Source: Bacillus benzoevorans
Lineage (GTDB): Bacteria; Bacillota; Bacilli; Bacillales; Cytobacillaceae
DNA length: 64,000 nucleotides
Direction of reading: 5' to 3'
Assembly (NCBI RefSeq): GCF_014207535.1
Contig: NZ_JACHGK010000006.1
Span: 159,573 to 223,572, forward strand
The notes below the pieces were generated by a model. That model did no database searches, was not told the DNA's origin, and saw only the letters and a program-made list of their open reading frames with translations. The position numbers and the translations under genes were made by a program. Positions 60,348 to 64,000 of the stretch are shown here, piece after piece (position 1 is the first letter of the stretch; each line of letters starts with the position of its first letter).

Positions 60348-61046
60348 ATGGGATACATTACTGCTATGATCATTTTTTTTATTTTATTCTACACCGTTAT
60401 CCCCTATTTTCTGTCACGTGGTTTAGGGCTAAAGGTTTTTAAGCGGGGGGACGATCCAGCAAAGATTGCCTTTACGTTTGATGATGGACCGGACCCGACT
60501 TATACCCCAATCCTGCTTGACTTATTGAAGAAAAATGAGGTCAAGGCGACCTTTTTTGTGGTCGGTTCCAAAGCGGAGAAGCACCCTGAGTTAATCCAGC
60601 GGATGCATCAAGAAGGCCATTTAATCGGGATTCATAATTATGTTCACCATTCGAACTGGTTTATGTCTCCTTGGAAGGTTCGCAAAGGGCTGGAGGATAC
60701 AGCCGCCATTATTGAAATGAACACCGGGGAAAGACCCGTTTATTATCGTCCGCCATGGGGGATGCTCAATCTTTTTGATTTTGTCAAAAGCGGCCCATAC
60801 AAGATGATTCTTTGGTCGATCATGGCGGAAGATTGGCGCACCTCCGGCGGCAGTGAAAAGATTAAACAGCGTTTAGCAAGCATAAAAGGCGGTGACATCA
60901 TCCTCCTGCATGACTGCGGGGATACACCTGGGGCAGAGCTTGATGCGCCAAGAAATACGATTAATGCGCTAAAGGATGTATTGAAGACAGTGAAAACAAA
61001 GGGTTTTATCCCTGTACGTGTAGATGAATTACAGAAGGGGCTTTGA
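60348..61046 (+). CDS. Polysaccharide deacetylase family protein, membrane-anchored
   Basis: The 232-residue protein has an N-terminal membrane segment (residues 4-22) and a NodB domain: FTFDDGPDPTYTP near residue 44, the His motif GIHNYVHHSN near residue 95, RPPWG near residue 134 and LLHDCGDTPG near residue 184. Such enzymes remove acetyl groups from chitin-like, peptidoglycan or lipid-linked sugars; the substrate here is not known. It begins one base after the glycosyltransferase stop. Confidence 0.85.
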   Translation: MGYITAMIIFFILFYTVIPYFLSRGLGLKVFKRGDDPAKIAFTFDDGPDPTYTPILLDLLKKNEVKATFFVVGSKAEKHPELIQRMHQEGHLIGIHNYVHHSNWFMSPWKVRKGLEDTAAIIEMNTGERPVYYRPPWGMLNLFDFVKSGPYKMILWSIMAEDWRTSGGSEKIKQRLASIKGGDIILLHDCGDTPGAELDAPRNTINALKDVLKTVKTKGFIPVRVDELQKGL

Positions 61047-61095
61047 CATCGAAAGAAAATGAATCGAATTTAGATTATAAGGGAGAGTCATTATC

Positions 61096-62100
61096 ATGAA
61101 AGGACCTATCTTAACAATCGTTGTTCCATGCTATAACGAAGAAGAAGTGTTACTGGAAACTACCAAGCAATTATCGGCGGTTTTAACTAATTTAATCGAT
61201 GATGTCCTCGTATCAAGGGAAAGTAAAATCCTCTTTGTCGATGATGGCAGTAAGGATCGGACATGGGACTTAATTGAAAAGGAGATGGCGGAAAATCCAT
61301 TCGTGAAAGGGCTGAAATTAGCCAGAAATGTAGGACATCAAAATGCTCTGTTAGCAGGACTTGAAACAGCTGCAGCAAAATCGGATTGCGTCGTTTCCAT
61401 TGATGCCGACCTTCAGGATGATATCGGGGTCATCCGTACGTTTGTGGAAAAATATTGGGATGGCTTTGATGTCGTGTATGGGGTACGGGATAAGCGGGAA
61501 ACGGATACGTTTTTCAAGCGGACAACGGCATTGGGGTTTTACCGTCTTATGAATAAAATCGGGATTCATTTAGTTCCGAATCATGCTGATTTTCGCTTGA
61601 TGAGCAAAAGGGCATTAGAGGAATTATTTAAATATAAGGAAACGAATCTTTTTCTGCGGGGACTCGTTCCTCTTGTCGGCTTCAAGTCTACCAAAGTCTT
61701 CTATGATAGAAAAGAAAGATTGGCAGGGGAATCCAAGTATCCATTGAAGAAAATGCTGGCATTTGCCTTTGACGGGATCACATCTTTCAGTATCACCCCG
61801 ATTCGTTTCGTCACCTTTTTGGGATTTCTGGCTGTGATCATTAGCGCGGCGGCTGGCGGGTATGCCCTCTTTCAAGAACTGACCGGACATACAGAATCGG
61901 GATGGACTTCCATCATCATCTCCATCTGGTTCGTCGGCGGCCTGCAGCTTTTAGCTGTGGGGATTATTGGCGAATATATCGGAAAAATCTATCGCGAGGT
62001 AAAGCGGCGCCCAAGGTATGCGATTGAGGTGGATGCTTTCTCAAATCATGGACAAAGTGAACAGCAGCCGGGGATCCTAATGAGTACGGTGGGAAAATGA
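61096..62100 (+). CDS. Family 2 glycosyltransferase, GtrB/dolichol-phosphate-mannosyltransferase-like
   Basis: The 334-residue protein has an N-terminal GT2 domain (VVPCYNEEEVLLETTKQL, VDDGSKDRTWDL near residue 51, SIDADLQDD near residue 103) and two C-terminal hydrophobic segments (residues 235-290), typical of enzymes that make a lipid-phosphate sugar. GGGAGAG precedes the ATG. It overlaps the gtrA-like gene by four bases (ATGA). The two together suggest a sugar transferred to undecaprenyl phosphate and then flipped outward. Confidence 0.9.
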   Translation: MKGPILTIVVPCYNEEEVLLETTKQLSAVLTNLIDDVLVSRESKILFVDDGSKDRTWDLIEKEMAENPFVKGLKLARNVGHQNALLAGLETAAAKSDCVVSIDADLQDDIGVIRTFVEKYWDGFDVVYGVRDKRETDTFFKRTTALGFYRLMNKIGIHLVPNHADFRLMSKRALEELFKYKETNLFLRGLVPLVGFKSTKVFYDRKERLAGESKYPLKKMLAFAFDGITSFSITPIRFVTFLGFLAVIISAAAGGYALFQELTGHTESGWTSIIISIWFVGGLQLLAVGIIGEYIGKIYREVKRRPRYAIEVDAFSNHGQSEQQPGILMSTVGK

Positions 62101-62516
62101 AATTTACCTTTGTCCGCTTTATCATCGTTGGTGTAGCTAATACGATCATTGGCTTGACCGTTATGTTTCTCTTCTATCATTTGCTGGGCCTTTCCTATTG
62201 GATGGCCACCTTTTTCGGAAATACAATAGGGGCGTGTGTCAGCTATTGTTTGAATCGAAGTTTTACCTTTAAAAGTAAAGCATCTGTGTCACAGAGTTTG
62301 GTTCGCTTCGCGGCGGTGATTTTGTTCTGTTATTTCGTTTCATTCTACATTGGCAAACACGCCGTCCAGCTAGTGTTAGACCATACTCATATCTTTTCTG
62401 CCGCTATTTCAACAGATCTTGCTATATTGGTCAGTACTGGTTTTTATACCTTATTAAATTACGCTTTGCAAAAATTAATTGTTTTTCCGCAGCAGAGAGC
62501 AAAAACACCGGCTTAA
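62097..62516 (+). CDS. GtrA family membrane protein
   Basis: The 139-residue protein has four hydrophobic segments and the GtrA family pattern RFIIVGVANTIIGLTVMFL and SYCLNRSFTFKSK near residue 57. GtrA proteins are thought to flip lipid-phosphate sugars made by GtrB partners. It overlaps the glycosyltransferase gene by 4 bases; a terminator overlaps its stop codon. Confidence 0.9.
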   Translation: MKFTFVRFIIVGVANTIIGLTVMFLFYHLLGLSYWMATFFGNTIGACVSYCLNRSFTFKSKASVSQSLVRFAAVILFCYFVSFYIGKHAVQLVLDHTHIFSAAISTDLAILVSTGFYTLLNYALQKLIVFPQQRAKTPA

Positions 62517-62530
62517 TGAGACCGGTGTTT
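62503..62530 (+). terminator. Terminator overlapping the gtrA-like stop codon
   Basis: AAACACCGG pairs with CCGGTGTTT around a 10-base loop containing the stop codon, followed by ATTTATG. Confidence 0.75.
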
Positions 62531-62731
62531 ATTTATGTGATAAGGAATGGGGAATATTCTATTTGCGATGGAAATATTCAAAATTATAACGGAAAAGTAC
62601 TTGAACTTGATCGTAAAGATCCTTTAAGAGTATTAAGTAATTCGGTGCTTCGAAATTATCCTGAACTTGTTTCTAATTCTATTCTTAATAGTAGCCAAAA
62701 AAAGCTTTTATTACATGGGATATCGATTTAA
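62516..62731 (+). CDS. Doubtful small ORF
   Basis: An ATG at 62516 overlaps the gtrA-like stop and opens a 71-residue frame (GEYSICDGNIQNY, KDPLRVLSNSVLRN). It has no ribosome site and starts inside the terminator hairpin, so it may be spurious or the C-terminal remnant of a lost gene. The text looks protein-like and is followed by a strong hairpin. Beyond it, 62790-63030 holds no gene I can support. Confidence 0.3.
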   Translation: MRPVFIYVIRNGEYSICDGNIQNYNGKVLELDRKDPLRVLSNSVLRNYPELVSNSILNSSQKKLLLHGISI

Positions 62732-62740
62732 AATGCATAT

Positions 62741-62787
62741 AAAATAAAAATGTTAGACTAAATTTATTAGTCTAACATTTTTATTTT
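62741..62787. terminator. Long perfect hairpin (bidirectional terminator)
   Basis: A 21-bp perfect inverted repeat (starting AAAATAAAAATG) encloses a 5-base loop; A and T runs at both ends would let it terminate either strand. Confidence 0.8.
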
Positions 62788-63030
62788 AAACTACATTAAA
62801 TATATTTCGCGAATATTTTAAACTTCATAAGCAGAGAAAATGTAAGTTTGTTACTTTATAACCTTATTCAGCAATCGGGCGCTTTCAATTAGAAGGCGTC
62901 CTTTTAAATTCTAGATTTTCCGGAGGAAAGTAATGTTTTGATGTTTGACAGAATTATTAAAAAATGCTGTTCTCTTTAATGGTAAAATATATATAAGACT
63001 ATAAGACTGATTATTGGGGGGAATTATAAA

Positions 63031-63222
63031 TTGGCTTTCGGTACCTTGGTTTTTTCCATTATTCTTTGGATTTTTGGTCTATTTATTCTGTATATCGTAA
63101 TTTCAACTGCTGTAAAGGATGGTATTAATAAGTCTGTTGTTGGTGAATTTATCAAAAAGGAGTATGAAATTGAAGAGGATAAAAAATCACTTCTTGATAG
63201 TGATTTAGATAATAACAAGTAA
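63031..63222 (+). CDS. Small membrane protein of unknown function
   Basis: The 63-residue protein has one membrane segment (residues 5-27) and a charged C-terminal tail rich in Lys, Asp and Glu. TTG 63031 is preceded by GGGGGG 8 bases upstream. I do not recognise the family. Confidence 0.65.
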   Translation: MAFGTLVFSIILWIFGLFILYIVISTAVKDGINKSVVGEFIKKEYEIEEDKKSLLDSDLDNNK

Positions 63223-63297
63223 TCATAGAAACAATTAAAGGGTATGACTGTCTAATTAGAATGATTAGTGATAGTAAACTTGGGGAGGCAATATGAT

Positions 63298-63759
63298 TTG
63301 AAAAAAGTTAGTCTTACGGCATTATTTTTAATTTTTATTTTTTCGCTTCTCTTTGGCTGTCAATCTAAAGAAAATATTTCTATTGAAACCACTGTTAATC
63401 CATCAACTGAATCGGGAAACGATATAAAACTGTCAATCGATAGTGATTTTAAAAGCGTCATCATTTCAAAACCAAAAGGCTTCAATGAAATCACCTTTGA
63501 TGATAAAGAATCCCTAAAAGCCCTTCAGAACATCTTTTCAAGCGCAATAAAAGAACCTGGCGTAGTTGATATGGTCGACCCCGAATTTTATTTGGAAGTC
63601 ATTTATGGCAAAGAAGGTTAAAAAAGTTTGTATTTATGGATTGGTGAAAAAGGACAAAGAAGTACATTTATGAAACCGGAAGATACGCACACCATTTATA
63701 CTGTTTCAGAAGAGAAGACAGAAAAATTGATTGAATTAGTTGAATCACGCTTTAATTAA
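63298..63759 (+). pseudogene. Hypothetical lipoprotein gene interrupted by an in-frame TAA
   Basis: TTG 63298, with GGGGAGG upstream, starts a protein with signal peptide and a lipobox-like LLFGC near Cys19. The frame meets TAA at 63619-63621 after LEVIYGKEG. It then continues in frame as KSLYLWIGEKGQRSTF for 45 residues to TAA at 63757-63759. The post-stop text continues the same style, so a Tyr codon (TAT/TAC) probably mutated to TAA, or there is a base error. The stop is UAA, not UGA, so it is not selenocysteine. Family unknown. Confidence 0.55.
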
Positions 63760-63806
63760 GACTTTGTATAAATTTTCCAAGAATCTCAGTTTTTCGTGTT
63801 TTCAGT

Positions 63807-63915
63807 ATTCCAGAATCGGCGCGTATCTACAAAATAGGCAGATACGCTAAGCAAAAAAGGACAACAAAAAACTTTTCGAATAACTACTAAGTGTATTCCA
63901 GAAACGGGCGCCGTT
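63807..63915. repeat. Short direct repeat with TATTCCAGAAxCGG core and a hairpin
   Basis: TATTCCAGAATCGGCGCG near 63808 is repeated as TATTCCAGAAACGGGCGC near 63893. Between them GCGTATCT and AGATACGC form an inverted repeat (63820-63849). A related CAATCGGGCGC lies near 62873. Function unknown. Confidence 0.5.
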
Positions 63916-63997
63916 CGACAAGTTCTGTTATAAGTGTTTTACATGAAATACAGGGGATTATCTAAGATTAATCCTAACTTTACAACGGAGGATGGGA

Positions 63998-64000
63998 ATG
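63998..64000 (+). CDS. Start of a gene cut by the window end
   Basis: ATG at the last three bases is preceded by GGAGG 6 bases upstream, so a plus-strand gene probably begins here. Nothing more can be said. Confidence 0.4.

Noticed and set aside
63619..63621. In-frame stop in the 63.3-kb lipoprotein gene as Sec or pyrrolysine
   Set aside because: The codon is TAA, which is neither the Sec codon (TGA) nor the pyrrolysine codon (TAG).

Overview
The window is a chromosomal piece of a low-GC, spore-forming Bacillaceae. The backbone order murA(partial)-glpX-rho-rpmE-prfA-prmC-spoIIR-ywlC-mntP ... ywlE-rpiB-ywlG-glyA follows, from memory, the Bacillus subtilis ywj-ywl region; spoIIR marks an endospore former. 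Strong GGAGG-type ribosome sites and frequent TTG/GTG starts agree. The combination of a complete selenocysteine (Sec) system with a clostridial-type glycine reductase suggests a facultatively anaerobic soil or sediment bacillus; I cannot name the species.

Layout: (1) 1-7.96 kb, housekeeping backbone with a DnaA-box cluster at spoIIR/ywlC. (2) 8.2-14.6 kb, insert: an amidohydrolase divergent from an SsuABC-type ABC transporter and a flavin monooxygenase, probably for an organosulfur or similar small molecule. (3) mntP at 14.8 kb, then a roughly 40-kb accessory stretch up to ywlE at 55.6 kb. It holds a serine hydrolase; an uncharacterised sulfur-relay cluster (TusA-like, DsrE, TusA-OsmC fusion, core MetE, OsmC, cysteine-desulfurase-like); the Sec machinery (tRNA-Sec with UCA anticodon, selB, selD, selA); grdX, a repeat array, and trxB-trxA-grdE-grdA-grdB-grdC-grdD; an anion permease; a rhodanese lipoprotein; a ydjY/ydjZ/ynjBCD-like cluster holding an orphan selenoprotein and ending in two 'selenodomain/arsenosugar-associated' transferases and a kinase-like protein; then arsR-acr3-arsC, a Sec-containing ArsM-like methyltransferase, a nucleoside hydrolase and a LysR regulator. 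(4) 55.6-59 kb, backbone again (ywlE-rpiB-ywlG-glyA). (5) 59.1-62.5 kb, a lipid/cell-envelope glycosylation cluster, then small and decayed genes.

Five genes have an in-frame UGA best read as Sec: selD (residue 18), grdA (43), grdB (348), an orphan GrdB/PrdB-family protein at 43.1 kb (159) and the ArsM-like methyltransferase at 52.6 kb (199). Each has a short perfect hairpin 10-26 nt downstream, where bacterial SECIS elements lie. A conventional stop-codon reading truncates or splits all five.

The most interesting proposal is that 38.8-54.3 kb forms a selenium-dependent pathway that imports or modifies a thiol, arsenic or selenium metabolite. It combines a rhodanese, YdjY, a UxxC selenoprotein coupled to a flippase-like membrane protein, a YnjBCD-type importer, two sugar/nucleotide-type transferases, an atypical kinase, a UGA-containing ArsM-like enzyme and a nucleoside hydrolase. 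The radical SAM enzyme expected of an arsenosugar pathway is not in the window, so this is an inference. Non-coding items of note are an operator-like five-unit repeat array upstream of the grd operon and a 186-bp MITE-like element with 8-bp target duplications, present in two copies plus a deleted remnant.
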